Shown: piece by piece, positions 18,074 to 26,790 of the stretch
Layout: each line of letters opens with the position of its first letter
How positions within the stretch are numbered: the first letter of the stretch is position 1
NCBI RefSeq assembly: GCF_015645445.1
Contig: NZ_JADOGI010000002.1
Location: 62,001-126,000, forward strand
Reading direction: 5' to 3'
Length of the DNA stretch: 64,000 nucleotides
From: Nonomuraea cypriaca
Lineage (GTDB): Bacteria > Actinomycetota > Actinomycetes > Streptosporangiales > Streptosporangiaceae
Notes under the pieces: generated by a model
The model's input: only the letters and a program-made list of their open reading frames with translations
Databases searched by the model: none
Told to the model about the DNA's origin: nothing
Made by a program: the position numbers and the translations under genes

Positions 18074-20668
18074 ATGCATCGACATCGGATTTTCCGGCAT
18101 GCCCACGCGGTGGCCGCCGTCGTGGCGCTCGCCGCCCTGACCGCCGCGCCGGCCGCCACGGCCGCCGCTCCCGGCGTGGTCACCGTGGACTTCGCGCAGC
18201 GAACCGGTCCCGTCCACGGTGGGGCGACCGGCATGCTGTACGGCCTGTCGGACCCGGGCGTGCCGGGAGACACCCTCCTCGCCGGCGCCCGGCCGCGTAC
18301 CGTCGCGCAGAAGGCCCCGGACGGCGACCAGCATCCCAACGGTGACGCGCTGGCGATCGCGGACGGTTTCCTCGCCGCGGGCGGCGAGGAGATCGTCGTT
18401 TACATGCAGGACGTATACAGCCAGTGGCCGTACGAGAACCTCGGCATCGACGACTACCTCGCCAAGGTCGACACCATGGTGCGCAAGGTCGTCCGAGAGC
18501 GGCCGCGGGACAAGGACAAGTTCGTCTGGGTGCCGTTCAACGAGCCGGACGGCATCTGGTACCGGGACTGGGCCACTCTGAAGCAGAAGTTCTTCAGCGA
18601 CTGGAAGGCGGTGTTCGAGCGCATCCGTTCGATCGATCCCACCGCCCGCATCGTCGGCCCCAACGAGGCGAACTACAACCCCGGCAGGCTCCGCGACTTC
18701 CTCACCTGGGCCAGGGACGCCACCTGCGCCGGTGACCCCGAGGGCGACTGCCTGCCGGACATCATGGCCTGGCACGAACTGCAGCGCAGCCGTCTCGCCG
18801 ACTACCGCGGCCACCACGAGCACTACCGCCGGATGGAACGCGAGCTCGGCATCGGCCCGCTGCCCATCAACATCGACGAGTACGGCAACCGGCGCGACAT
18901 GTCCGTCCCCGGCCAGATGATCCAGTGGATCTCCCTGTTCGAGGACACCAAGGTCGACGCCGACATGGCGTACTGGACCTATGCCGGCAACCTCGACGAC
19001 CACGCGGTGCGCACCCGTCAGGCCAACGGCGGCTGGTGGTTGCTCAAGTGGTACGCGGATCTGACCGGGCAGACCGTCAGGGCCGTCCCGCCCCGGCTGA
19101 ACGTCGCCGACACGATCCAGGCCGTAGCGGCGATCGACGAGTCCGCACGGCGCGGCACCGTCCTGGTCGGCGGCGGCTCGGAGCCCGTTCGCCTCGACGT
19201 CTCCGGGCTCGGCCCCGGCGTCTTCGGCAAGCAGGTCGACGTCGTCGTGTCGAAGACGACCTGGACCGGATACGAGGGCGACGCGCTCAAGCCGCCGGTC
19301 GTCGACGCCCGTCGCGTCGCCGTACGGGGCGGGCGGCTCCAGGTGGACCTGCCCGGCGGCGACGTGATGGCCGCCTACCGGGTCACCATCGTCCCCTCCA
19401 GCGGCACGGCCCCGGCGCCCGACGCGCCGTGGACGGTCTCGGTCGAGGCGGAGTCCGCCACGCTCACCTCCGCGCAGGTCTTCGACCAGGACACGACGGC
19501 GGACCCCCAGCGCTACGCCACCTCCGGCAAGCGGGACGTCGGTGCCATGAACCGGGCGGACTCGGCCGTGACGTTCCCGGTCACCGTGCCACGGGACGGC
19601 CGCTACCGCCTGGGCATCTACCAGGGCGCGAACAAGGTGCCCGGCAGGCACGCGCTCTTCGTGGACGGCGTACTCGACCAAGTCGTGCAGTACTCGGCGA
19701 ACCTCGGCTGGACCTACCGCGGCCGTACCGACGTGGAGATCGAACTGACGGCCGGTACCCATCAGTTGTCCCTGCGCGCCGGCGCCGACGGCACCACGCG
19801 ACTGCCGGGCAGCGACATCACGCTCGACAGGTTCGACCTCACGGAGACCACCGGGGCAGCGCGGGCGGCATACCCCGCCGACGAGGCGCGGCTGTCCGGC
19901 GGGGCGCGGATCACCCGCCACGGCAACGGACCGGCCATCGCTCTCGGCGGGGGCGCACGCGCCACGTTCTTCGTCGCCGCGGGCGAGGACGGCTACCACG
20001 ACGTGAAGCTCTCCTACCGAGCCGGCGGCAGGGGTGACCTCCGGGTCCGCCTCGACGGGCGAGAGATCACCGGCCTGCGGGCTACGCGTCCCGGCGAGGG
20101 CACCTCCCGCGTGCGGGTATACCTCCCGGTCGGCATCTCAAAGATCGACATAGGCGGCCCGGCCGGCCTGGAACTGCGCGAGCTCACCACGGTCCGGGCC
20201 GAGCGGGCGGACACCGCGGTCCACGGGGTCGAGGCCGAGCGGGCGCAGCGGGCCGGAACGGCGAACGTGGTCACCGTCCCCGCCACGAGCGGCTCGAACG
20301 CCTCCGCGGGCGCGTACGTCGGCGACCTCGGCAACGGCGCGGGCAACACCCTCACCCTCACCCGCCCGGCCGGATTCGGCCCCGGCGAGTATGTCCTGCT
20401 GATCCGCTACGCCAACGCCGACAGGAACACCGGCCACCCGTACAACACCGACGTCATCAGCCGCTTCCTCGACATCACCGAGACCGGTGGCACGACGACC
20501 CGCGGGGTGTTCCGGCACAACTACGCCTGGGACAACTTCTGGCCGCAGGCGACACCCCTCACCCTCACCACGCGCGAGGGCACGATCGTCCTCGGCAACG
20601 CCGGGGCGCACGGCCCGAACATCGACCGGCTCGAACTCGCACGGCTGGTCGTCGAGATCGACAACTGA
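18074..20668 (+). CDS. Secreted GH39-like glycoside hydrolase with C-terminal carbohydrate-binding modules
   Basis: 864 residues. Signal peptide of about 32 residues ending ATAAA. A TIM-barrel region (about 40-370) has VPFNEPDGIW with the likely acid/base Glu157 and NIDEYG with the likely nucleophile Glu269, spacing that fits clan GH-A, most like GH39. The C-terminal half holds two CBM6/35-like beta-sandwiches (about 455-595, starting VSVEAESATLTSA, and 715-860, starting VHGVEAERAQRAG). It probably cuts a plant polysaccharide side chain outside the cell, and the ABC system and cytosolic alpha-galactosidase handle the product. A galactosyl-arabinose-releasing activity known in some GH39 enzymes would fit, but this is inference. 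Confidence 0.78.
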   Translation: MHRHRIFRHAHAVAAVVALAALTAAPAATAAAPGVVTVDFAQRTGPVHGGATGMLYGLSDPGVPGDTLLAGARPRTVAQKAPDGDQHPNGDALAIADGFLAAGGEEIVVYMQDVYSQWPYENLGIDDYLAKVDTMVRKVVRERPRDKDKFVWVPFNEPDGIWYRDWATLKQKFFSDWKAVFERIRSIDPTARIVGPNEANYNPGRLRDFLTWARDATCAGDPEGDCLPDIMAWHELQRSRLADYRGHHEHYRRMERELGIGPLPINIDEYGNRRDMSVPGQMIQWISLFEDTKVDADMAYWTYAGNLDDHAVRTRQANGGWWLLKWYADLTGQTVRAVPPRLNVADTIQAVAAIDESARRGTVLVGGGSEPVRLDVSGLGPGVFGKQVDVVVSKTTWTGYEGDALKPPVVDARRVAVRGGRLQVDLPGGDVMAAYRVTIVPSSGTAPAPDAPWTVSVEAESATLTSAQVFDQDTTADPQRYATSGKRDVGAMNRADSAVTFPVTVPRDGRYRLGIYQGANKVPGRHALFVDGVLDQVVQYSANLGWTYRGRTDVEIELTAGTHQLSLRAGADGTTRLPGSDITLDRFDLTETTGAARAAYPADEARLSGGARITRHGNGPAIALGGGARATFFVAAGEDGYHDVKLSYRAGGRGDLRVRLDGREITGLRATRPGEGTSRVRVYLPVGISKIDIGGPAGLELRELTTVRAERADTAVHGVEAERAQRAGTANVVTVPATSGSNASAGAYVGDLGNGAGNTLTLTRPAGFGPGEYVLLIRYANADRNTGHPYNTDVISRFLDITETGGTTTRGVFRHNYAWDNFWPQATPLTLTTREGTIVLGNAGAHGPNIDRLELARLVVEIDN

Positions 20669-20729
20669 CACGCGACGGCGCACCGTTCCGGCTCGCGCCG
20701 GCTCTGTGGAGATCCGGTCACCGGTGCGG

Positions 20730-20771
20730 CGACGGCGACTCGAGGCGGACCTCACCCCCGAGTCGCCGTCG
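20730..20771. terminator. Hairpin between convergent genes
   Basis: CGACGGCGACTCG, 16-base loop, CGAGTCGCCGTCG: a perfect 13-bp stem 61 bases after the GH39-like stop. Its right arm lies inside the last codons of the SigJ-like gene on the other strand. Likely a bidirectional terminator. Confidence 0.6.
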
Positions 20772-21462
20772 TCGACCTGGCGGACACGTCAGCGGCGAGA
20801 AGGGCTTCCAGTTCGGCGAGGTCGCCGGTCTGCGCCGCCGCGAGGAACGTCCGCACCATGCGCCGATGCGCGGCGGCGTTCACCGGCTGACGTCGCCCGG
20901 TGGCGATGTGCTCGTGGGCGCGCCGCACGAGTTGCCGCGTGTGGTCGGCACCCAGGTGAAGGATTTCGGAGATTCGCCGGTAGGGATAGTCGAACGCTTT
21001 GCGCAGGAGATAGGCCGCCCGCTCGGCCGGCGTCAGGTTCTCCAGCAGGAGCCGGACCGCCGCCTCGACGGCCTCATGTCGTTCGGCCGCCGTCTCGGGG
21101 CTGACGCCACGGTCCGCCGTTTCCGGAAGCCAGGGGCCGGCGCACGTCTCGCGACGCCGCCGGGCGGACTGGGTCACATTGATGGCGAGCCTGGTGGTGG
21201 TCATCGCGAGAAACGCGGGCGGACTGATGACCATCGAGCGGTCGGCGCGTGCCCACCGCAGCCACGTCTCCTGCACCACGTCCTCGGCCTCACCCACGTC
21301 TCCGAGCATGCGCAGACCGATCGCGGAGAGCCGGGGCGCCGTGGTGACGAACACCGCGGTGGCCGCGTCCAACCGGCTGACCAACCGCTCTTCAGCGGCG
21401 GAGACCGTCGGACCGGTCTGCGCCGCGTCGTGTCTGCGCGCCTCCAGCAAATTCATGATCAT
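20752..21462 (-). CDS. SigJ-type ECF sigma factor lacking its C-terminal SnoaL domain
   Basis: 236 residues. Region 2 (RLSAIGLRMLGDVGEAEDVV, then QETWLRWARAD) and region 4 (LTPAERAAYLLRKAFDYPYR ... RRAHEHI) match the SigJ/ECF41 family. Normal members are about 290-320 residues with a SnoaL-like C-terminal domain that tunes activity; here the protein stops just after the linker helix FLAAAQTGDLAELEALLAAD. Start chosen at the ATG at 21462, preceded by ACGGAG; other in-frame starts are 21489 and 21456. In the family a carboxymuconolactone decarboxylase or oxidoreductase gene is often adjacent; here the nearest same-strand gene, 500 bases upstream, is an unusual SDR. Confidence 0.8.
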   Translation of the reverse strand: MIMNLLEARRHDAAQTGPTVSAAEERLVSRLDAATAVFVTTAPRLSAIGLRMLGDVGEAEDVVQETWLRWARADRSMVISPPAFLAMTTTRLAINVTQSARRRRETCAGPWLPETADRGVSPETAAERHEAVEAAVRLLLENLTPAERAAYLLRKAFDYPYRRISEILHLGADHTRQLVRRAHEHIATGRRQPVNAAAHRRMVRTFLAAAQTGDLAELEALLAADVSARSTTATRG

Positions 21463-21959
21463 GGTATCGGCTCCGTTCACACACGGCATCCGGCGATGCC
21501 ACTGCGATCACGGTCGCTTCTCCGGCCCCTCCATCGCGCCCTTGGGAGACCCTGGTGGGTACCCTGGTCCACTGGTTGCGGCCGCCCACGCGACACTGGG
21601 GTTTGAACCGGTGTAAAGGGCTTGTTCGCCGTGATCGACATCAGAGCGGTAATCTTCGCTGTCGACGCAAGGCGTAGCGCCGGTCGCCTTCCTGTCACGA
21701 GCCCGGAGGCTGTCCTGTCCTAGTGGCGACCGGTTGACCGGAAAGGGGAGAATCTCCGTGGACGACCCAACGGCTGCTGGGCATCGCCCTGACGGGCCTG
21801 CTCGCCGCGTTCATGGCCGGCATGGCGGCCAGCGGCATGGCGGTCGCCTCGGTGCGCTGTGCCCTGTGATCATCGAAGCACCCGCACAGCCCAAGGAGAA
21901 GGCCGGCGCCACCAGACCACGCGGGTGACAGGAGCGCCTCCCGCGACGGCAGGCGGCGG
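21463..21959. other. Gene-poor gap, with one degenerate membrane-protein start
   Basis: About 500 bases with no intact gene. A good ribosome-binding site (AAAGGGGAG) precedes a GTG at 21758. That frame is a Pro/Arg-rich 56-codon peptide, but skipping one G after the start gives TTQRLLGIALTGLLAAFMAG and a stop at 21867-21869, which resembles the first membrane helix of an MFS drug transporter. I read it as a broken transporter start; the support is thin. Confidence 0.3.
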
Positions 21960-22637
21960 TCAGCGTGGCGACGGCAGTACGGACACTTCGCAGGCGTAGG
22001 CGTCGGCGGGTGCGCTCAGCATCCAGACGATCATCGCGGCGAGCGACTGCGGCCGGATGCACTGTGCGGGATCGTGTGGGCGGCCAAAGGCGCTCCTGAC
22101 CTCGCCCAGCAGGTCGGTCGCCGTCGCGCCGGGGTAGACCGTGGTGACCCGGACCCCGGAGGCCGCCTCTTCCTCGCGCAGCGAATCCGCCAGCTCGCGC
22201 AACGCCGCCTTGCTGGCGACGAAGGCCGACCATCCGGCGACCCCGGTCGTTCCCGGCGCGATGTTGACGAAGATCACGTGACCGCGGGAGCGCCGTAGCG
22301 GGGGCAGCGTCAGCCGTACCAGTTCGGCGGCGGAGGCCACGTTCACCGCCAGCGTCCGCCGCCACGTCTCAGGACCAGCGTCGGCGACGGACGCGACGGG
22401 GGAGGTACCGGCGCAGTACACCAGCGCCTGCACATCCTCCAGGTCGCCGGCATCCTCCAGCGCTCCCACCGTGGCGGCCAGCGTCTCGGGTTCGGAGAGA
22501 TCCGCCTCGATCCCCGGCACGTTCAGCCGCCCCACGTCGCGCCCCACGGCGGTCACCCGATGCCCGGCCTCCACCAGCGCGCCGACCAGCGCCACCCCGA
22601 TCCCGCCAGTGGCCCCGGTCACCAGTACGTGTCCCAT
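21960..22637 (-). CDS. Short-chain dehydrogenase/reductase-like protein without the catalytic Tyr
   Basis: 225 residues from MGHVLVTGATGG. The Rossmann cofactor motif TGATGGIG, the NNAG-equivalent YCAGT and the NVAS segment are present. At the active site, where SDRs have Ser ... Tyr-x3-Lys, this protein reads FVNIAPGTTG and WSAFVASKAAL: the Tyr is Phe and the usual Ser pair is Ala-Pro, while the Lys is kept. It may bind NAD(P) without normal dehydrogenase chemistry, or use other residues. TGGAG lies five bases before the ATG. Confidence 0.82.
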   Translation of the reverse strand: MGHVLVTGATGGIGVALVGALVEAGHRVTAVGRDVGRLNVPGIEADLSEPETLAATVGALEDAGDLEDVQALVYCAGTSPVASVADAGPETWRRTLAVNVASAAELVRLTLPPLRRSRGHVIFVNIAPGTTGVAGWSAFVASKAALRELADSLREEEAASGVRVTTVYPGATATDLLGEVRSAFGRPHDPAQCIRPQSLAAMIVWMLSAPADAYACEVSVLPSPR

Positions 22638-22849
22638 GACAGCTCCACATCCTCGGCGCGACAGCATGATCATCGTACGTCTCACCGCCTGACCACGACG
22701 TCGGCGACGGCGACAGCAGCGACGCGGTGGGCCGGGACCTCATGGCTTCGTCGGTTCCACCAGGGTCGGGAGGCCCGTAACGGGAGACGTCGCTGACTTC
22801 CTGCCGACGTGATGGCCTGAAAGGTTGTGCAAGGCAGGGAGACACTGCA

Positions 22850-23122
22850 GTGCGGTTGTGGCGAAAGATCGTGAAAACGGGCCGGGTGGCCGAGCCCGCG
22901 CCGGAGCGTGCCAACAGCGAGATACCGCCGAAGGCGGCGGAGCTGGGCGGGTCGGTCCAGTTGCGGCATGTGGACGCGGGCTCGTGCAACGGTTGCGAGG
23001 TCGAGATCGCGTCGGCTTTCGGGCCGGTGTACGACGCGGAGCGCTACGGCGCGCGGCTGGTGGCCTCGCCTCGCCACGCGGACGCCCTGGTCGTGACCTG
23101 GCGACCTGTGGGATGGCGGTGA
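22850..23122 (+). pseudogene. 5' fragment of a hydrogenase-4-type small subunit (NuoB-like)
   Basis: A GTG with a ribosome-binding site opens 90 codons. MRLWRKIVKTGRVAEPAP and then LRHVDAGSCNGCEVEIASAF, YDAERYGARLVASPRHADAL are the N-terminal two-thirds of HyfI/NuoB-like small subunits, including two cluster-binding Cys (SCNGC). Homology ends at VVT, just before the family's conserved GPVTRNM, and the frame then runs into unrelated codons. It lacks the two distal Cys and cannot hold the iron-sulfur cluster. Confidence 0.75.
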
Positions 23123-23328
23123 TCGTGGCGCTCGTCCGGCCGCGGCCACTGCTGGTGGGCCTGCTGACGGCGGCCGGGGGCGCGCTCGCGGCGGTGGCCG
23201 GCGTGGCCGCGCTGACCGGCCGGGGCTGGTCGGCCTGGCTGCCGGAGCTGCTGCTTGGCCGGTCCCCACGCATCACGCTTGGGATCGGCCGCGTACACCC
23301 GGGCGCCGGCGAGGACGGCTGGCTGTGA
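23113..23328 (+). pseudogene. 5' fragment of a hydrogenase-4 membrane subunit (HyfB/NuoL-like)
   Basis: 71 codons from an ATG that overlaps the NuoB-like relic in another frame. LLVGLLTAAGGALAAVAGVA is one membrane segment, followed by WSAWLPELLLGRSPRITLGI, which resembles the start of HyfB-type proton-pumping subunits (normally over 600 residues). A stop follows at 23326. With the preceding fragment it suggests an internal deletion through a formate-hydrogenlyase-like gene cluster. Confidence 0.5.
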
Positions 23329-23439
23329 GCGGCCATGGTGTTCCCCGTCGTGGCTCTTGTCCATAGGAAACGTGCACATCATGCATTGATGCGCGTCATG
23401 CATGTTGGACGAAAGAAGTTACCGGCGCGGGCATCCCGC

Positions 23440-24120
23440 TCACATGCCGCCGGGGTGCTCGATCGATTGGATGACGGCGTCGGGGACGATCAGGTCGGCC
23501 TTCGGTCTGGTGGCGGCGATCAGCTCGGCGTTGCGCTGGTCGACCTCCTCCACCCAGCTCACCGCGTGGTCGGGCGGCTTGCCGAAGCGTATGTGCCGGG
23601 TGATCAGGCGGTGCAGGCGCTCGGCGTGGTCCAGATCGCAGTACCAGACCTCGTCCAGCCAGGGGCGTACGCGGGCCCAGTCGCCCTCGTCGAGCAGCAG
23701 GTAGTTGCCCTCGGTGATGATCAGGCGGGCGGCGCGGGGGACCGGAATGCTGCCGGCGATGGGCTGCTCCAGGTCGCGTTCGAAGGCGGGGGCGTAGACC
23801 ATGTCCTCCTCGTCCGCGCGCAGGCGGCGGAGGAGGGCGGCGTAGCCGGCGGCGTCGAAGGTGTCGGGGGAGCCCTTGCGGTCGCGGCGGCCGAGCCGGT
23901 CGAGCTCGGAGTCGGCCAGGTGGAAGCCGTCCATCGGGACGTGGGCCACCCAGTCGGCGGTCAGGCCGGGGGGTGGTTCCCCGCGGAGCAGGCGGGTGAG
24001 GGTCACCGCGAGCGTGGTCTTGCCCGCGCCCGGGCTGCCGGTGATGCCCAGCAGGGCCCGCCGGCCGCTCCAGGCGCGGGCCCGGGCCACGAGATCGTCC
24101 AGGCTCTGAGGAGGGGTCAT
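23440..24120 (-). CDS. Nucleoside/sugar kinase of the phosphoribulokinase-uridine kinase family
   Basis: 226 residues from MTPPQSLDDL. P-loop GSPGAGKTT at about 28-36, PMDGFHLAD and the GNYLLLDE segment are typical of uridine-kinase-like proteins such as FrcK of fructose ABC operons. It probably phosphorylates the imported or epimerised sugar. The ATG overlaps the stop of the epimerase gene (ATGA), and it is the last gene of a five-gene minus-strand operon. Confidence 0.82.
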   Translation of the reverse strand: MTPPQSLDDLVARARAWSGRRALLGITGSPGAGKTTLAVTLTRLLRGEPPPGLTADWVAHVPMDGFHLADSELDRLGRRDRKGSPDTFDAAGYAALLRRLRADEEDMVYAPAFERDLEQPIAGSIPVPRAARLIITEGNYLLLDEGDWARVRPWLDEVWYCDLDHAERLHRLITRHIRFGKPPDHAVSWVEEVDQRNAELIAATRPKADLIVPDAVIQSIEHPGGM

Positions 24121-24986
24121 CGGGCCCGGCTGGTGCGGAGGTGGCCGGCGATGAAGGCGCGGGCGTGCCGGGCGAGGTCTTCGCCGTCGTCCCACAGGTT
24201 GCGCCAGATCGCCAGGTCGTTGGAGAGCCCTTCCATCACGACCGCCGAGGAGAACGACTCGAAGGTGATCGGCCCCTGGTAGCGGATGTCGCCCAGGGCG
24301 TGGAAGAACGCGGTGAAGTCCAGGTGGCCGGAGCCGAGATAGCCACGGTGGTTCTCCCCGATGTGGACGTAGCCGAGCCGGTCGCCGACCTCGCGCACGG
24401 GGCGTACGAGATCGTCCTCCTCGATGTTCATATGGTAGGTGTCGAGGTGGATCAGGACGTTGTCCTCGCCGATGTCGTCGGCGAGCCGCAGCGCGTCCCC
24501 GGCGGTGTTGATCACGTTGGTCTCGTACCGGTTGCAGACCTCCAGGCCGAGCGTCATGCCGTGACCGCCCGCCTCCTGGGCCAGACGGCGCAGCACCGTG
24601 ACCACGTTGCGCCGTCCCGCCTCGGTGAGCGGGCGGCCGTACTTGCCCAGCGCGCTGTAGAGCGCGCCGGTGAAGTGGGTGCCACCGAGAGCACGGGTGA
24701 CGGCCAGGGAGTCGTGCAGCAGCTTCTCGCCGCGCTCGACCACGGCCGGGTCGTCGCTGGAGACGTCGGCGTCGAAGGCGAGGCCGCGGGAGCAGGCCAC
24801 GCCCAGCCCCGCCGCGCGCAGGGCCTCACGCGCCGCCGCGACGTCGAGGTTCACCGAGTCGTGCAGCGAGATCTCCAGCAGGTCGAAGCCGGCCGCACTG
24901 GTCTTGTCGATCGCGTACGCCAGCGACGCCGGGCTGGTGTCCCCGGCCCAGACGAGGGCGTGGACACCGATGGGGTTGATGGTCAT
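24117..24986 (-). CDS. Sugar phosphate isomerase/epimerase (ketose 3-epimerase-like)
   Basis: 289 residues, an AP endonuclease 2-type TIM barrel. Metal/catalytic residues: the Glu of LGLEVCNRYET, the Asp and His of IHLDTYHMNIEE, the His of GYVHIGENHRG and the Glu of ITFESFSS, matching D-tagatose/D-psicose 3-epimerases. It would interconvert a ketohexose such as fructose and psicose or a phosphorylated form. It sits between ATPase and kinase genes of the sugar operon. Confidence 0.85.
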   Translation of the reverse strand: MTINPIGVHALVWAGDTSPASLAYAIDKTSAAGFDLLEISLHDSVNLDVAAAREALRAAGLGVACSRGLAFDADVSSDDPAVVERGEKLLHDSLAVTRALGGTHFTGALYSALGKYGRPLTEAGRRNVVTVLRRLAQEAGGHGMTLGLEVCNRYETNVINTAGDALRLADDIGEDNVLIHLDTYHMNIEEDDLVRPVREVGDRLGYVHIGENHRGYLGSGHLDFTAFFHALGDIRYQGPITFESFSSAVVMEGLSNDLAIWRNLWDDGEDLARHARAFIAGHLRTSRAR

Positions 24987-25011
24987 GTGAATGGCCCGCC
25001 TTTCTGGGGCG

Positions 25012-25767
25012 TCAGTTGCTGAGCGCGCCCGTGATCAGGGCGACGATCTCCTCGCCGGTGGTCTCGGCCGTACGCCGCCCGCCCACACACCGCCCGGCCC
25101 GCATCACCCACACCTGCTGGCTGAGCCGCATGACCTGGGCGAAGTTGTGGCTGATGAGCAGGATCGCATGCCCCTCATCGCGCAGTCCGAGGATCAGCTC
25201 CTCGACCCGGGCGGTCTCCTGCACGCCGAGCGCGGCCGTGGGCTCGTCCATGATCACGAGCTTGGAGCTGAATCCGGCGGCGCGGCAGATGGCGACGGCC
25301 TGGCGCTGGCCGCCGGAGAGTCGGCGTACCCGAGATCTCACCGCGGGCACGTTGACGGCGAGCGTTGAGACCATCTCGCGGGCGCGGGCCTGCATGGCGC
25401 GCCGGTCGAGCAGGGCGACCGGGCCGAGCCTGCGTACGATCTCGCGGTTGAGGAACAGGTTCTGCCACACCGTGAGGTCTTCCACCAGCGCGAGGTTCTG
25501 GTGCACGGTCTCGATCCCGGCGTCGCGGGCGTCCTCGGGGGAGCGGAAGTCGGTTTCCGCCCCGTCGAAGACGATGCGCCCGCTCTGCGGCCGGTGGATG
25601 CCGGAGACGCAGCGGACGAGGGTGGACTTGCCCGCGCCGTTGTCGCCGACCAGCGCGGTGATCTCGCCGCGGCGCAGGGTGAGGGAGACGTCGACCAGTG
25701 CGCGTACGTTGCCGAAGGCCAGGGAGACGTCGTGCGTCTCGAGCAGGGGAGTGTCGTTCTCGGTCAT
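25012..25767 (-). CDS. ABC sugar transporter ATPase (single domain, FrcA-like)
   Basis: 251 residues: Walker A GDNGAGKST, Q-loop HQNLALVED, signature LSGGQRQ, Walker B VIMDEPTAAL, and the switch His in LLISHNF. Pentose/hexose importers of this class often carry a 500-residue double ATPase; the single-domain form is that of FrcA. Its ATG overlaps the stop of the permease (ATGA). The open frame continues upstream through the permease, but that part is shadow. Confidence 0.93.
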   Translation of the reverse strand: MTENDTPLLETHDVSLAFGNVRALVDVSLTLRRGEITALVGDNGAGKSTLVRCVSGIHRPQSGRIVFDGAETDFRSPEDARDAGIETVHQNLALVEDLTVWQNLFLNREIVRRLGPVALLDRRAMQARAREMVSTLAVNVPAVRSRVRRLSGGQRQAVAICRAAGFSSKLVIMDEPTAALGVQETARVEELILGLRDEGHAILLISHNFAQVMRLSQQVWVMRAGRCVGGRRTAETTGEEIVALITGALSN

Positions 25768-26747
25768 CGCTGGAACCTTGTGAGCAGGGCGGCCAGCACC
25801 ACGACGACGCCGACGGCCAGCGGTTGGTAGAACTGGGAGACTCCGAGCAGGGTCAGCCCGTTGACCAGCGCGGTCAGCAGCAGCGCGCCGACGACCGGGC
25901 CGATGATGGTGCCCCGCCCGCCGAACAGGCTCACCCCGCCGAGCACGACCGCGGCCACGGAGTTGAGGAGGAAGGACGTGTTGGAGGCGGGCTCGGCCGC
26001 GCCGACGCGGGCGACCAGGAGCAGCGCTCCCAGCCCGGCCAGCATGCCGCTGATGGTGTAGACGGCGATCTTGATCCGCCGGGTGCTGATGCCCATCGCG
26101 TTGGCCGACTCCGGTGAGCCGCCGGTGGCCAGCAGATGGGTGCCGAACCTGCTGTGGAACAGCACGACGTGCGCCACGATCGCGACGGCGATCGCGATGA
26201 GGAACGAGTAGCCGAAGATCCCCGCCCTCCCGGTGGACAGGGTGAGCAGCGCCGGGTCGATGATCGTGACCGGCTTGCCGTCGGCGAGGATCAGCGCCAG
26301 ACCGGAGGCCGCCGAGAGCATGCCCAGTGTCACGATGAAGTCCGCGATCCTCCCCCAGGCGGTGATCAGGCCGTTGACCAGGCCCGCCACCGCCGCGGCG
26401 AACACGCCCGCCACGGCGGAGAGCGCCAGCCCCCACTGCGCCGTGTACGCCTGGCCGAAGACCACCGCGCCCAGCGTCATCGCCGAGGCGATCGACAGGT
26501 CGATGCCGGCGGTGGCGATCACGAACGTCTGGCCCACGGCCAGCACGATCAGGATCGCGGCGGCCAGCAGCATGGAGGTGATGTTGCCGGGGCTGAGGAA
26601 CGTCGGGTTGAGCGCCTGGAACACGATCACCAGGAGGATCAGTCCGACGAGGGCCGCCCACTCCGCCCAGAACCCGACGTCTTTCAGCTTCGCGGCCCAG
26701 CGCTCCCCGTCGCCGGCCACGAGCGTTGCGTTTGCCCTGTCTGTCAC
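25764..26747 (-). CDS. ABC sugar permease (RbsC/FrcC type)
   Basis: 327 residues with eight to ten membrane segments and the family motif GIDLSIASAMTLGAVV plus GGVSLFGGRGTIIGPVVGAL near the C-terminus. It probably forms a homodimeric channel with the ATPase. The GTG start lies inside a tandem 10-base repeat (TGTCTGTCAC twice at about 26740-26760), so slippage or an alternative start at the second GTG is possible. Confidence 0.92.
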   Translation of the reverse strand: MTDRANATLVAGDGERWAAKLKDVGFWAEWAALVGLILLVIVFQALNPTFLSPGNITSMLLAAAILIVLAVGQTFVIATAGIDLSIASAMTLGAVVFGQAYTAQWGLALSAVAGVFAAAVAGLVNGLITAWGRIADFIVTLGMLSAASGLALILADGKPVTIIDPALLTLSTGRAGIFGYSFLIAIAVAIVAHVVLFHSRFGTHLLATGGSPESANAMGISTRRIKIAVYTISGMLAGLGALLLVARVGAAEPASNTSFLLNSVAAVVLGGVSLFGGRGTIIGPVVGALLLTALVNGLTLLGVSQFYQPLAVGVVVVLAALLTRFQR

Positions 26748-26762
26748 TGTCTGTCACTCCAG

Positions 26763-26779
26763 GTCCTGCCGGGCAGGAC
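26763..26779. terminator. Hairpin between binding-protein and permease genes
   Basis: GTCCTGCC, one base, GGCAGGAC: a perfect 8-bp inverted repeat 11 bases after the binding-protein stop. As at 16135-16155, it probably sets a higher level of the binding-protein message. Confidence 0.5.
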
Positions 26780-26790
26780 GGCGGTAGGCG

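Noticed and set aside
17309..19999. A minus-strand open frame of about 900 codons
   Set aside because: Antisense to permease and GH39-like genes that have clear motifs; composition is that of a shadow frame.
23370..23405. ATGCAT/ATGCATG repeats after the hydrogenase relic, resembling the GCATGC pair at 43.58 kb
   Set aside because: Spacing and symmetry do not match well enough to call a common site.
25768..26757. N-terminal extension of the sugar ATPase over the permease gene
   Set aside because: The extension lacks any ABC motif and is a frame-shifted reading of the permease.
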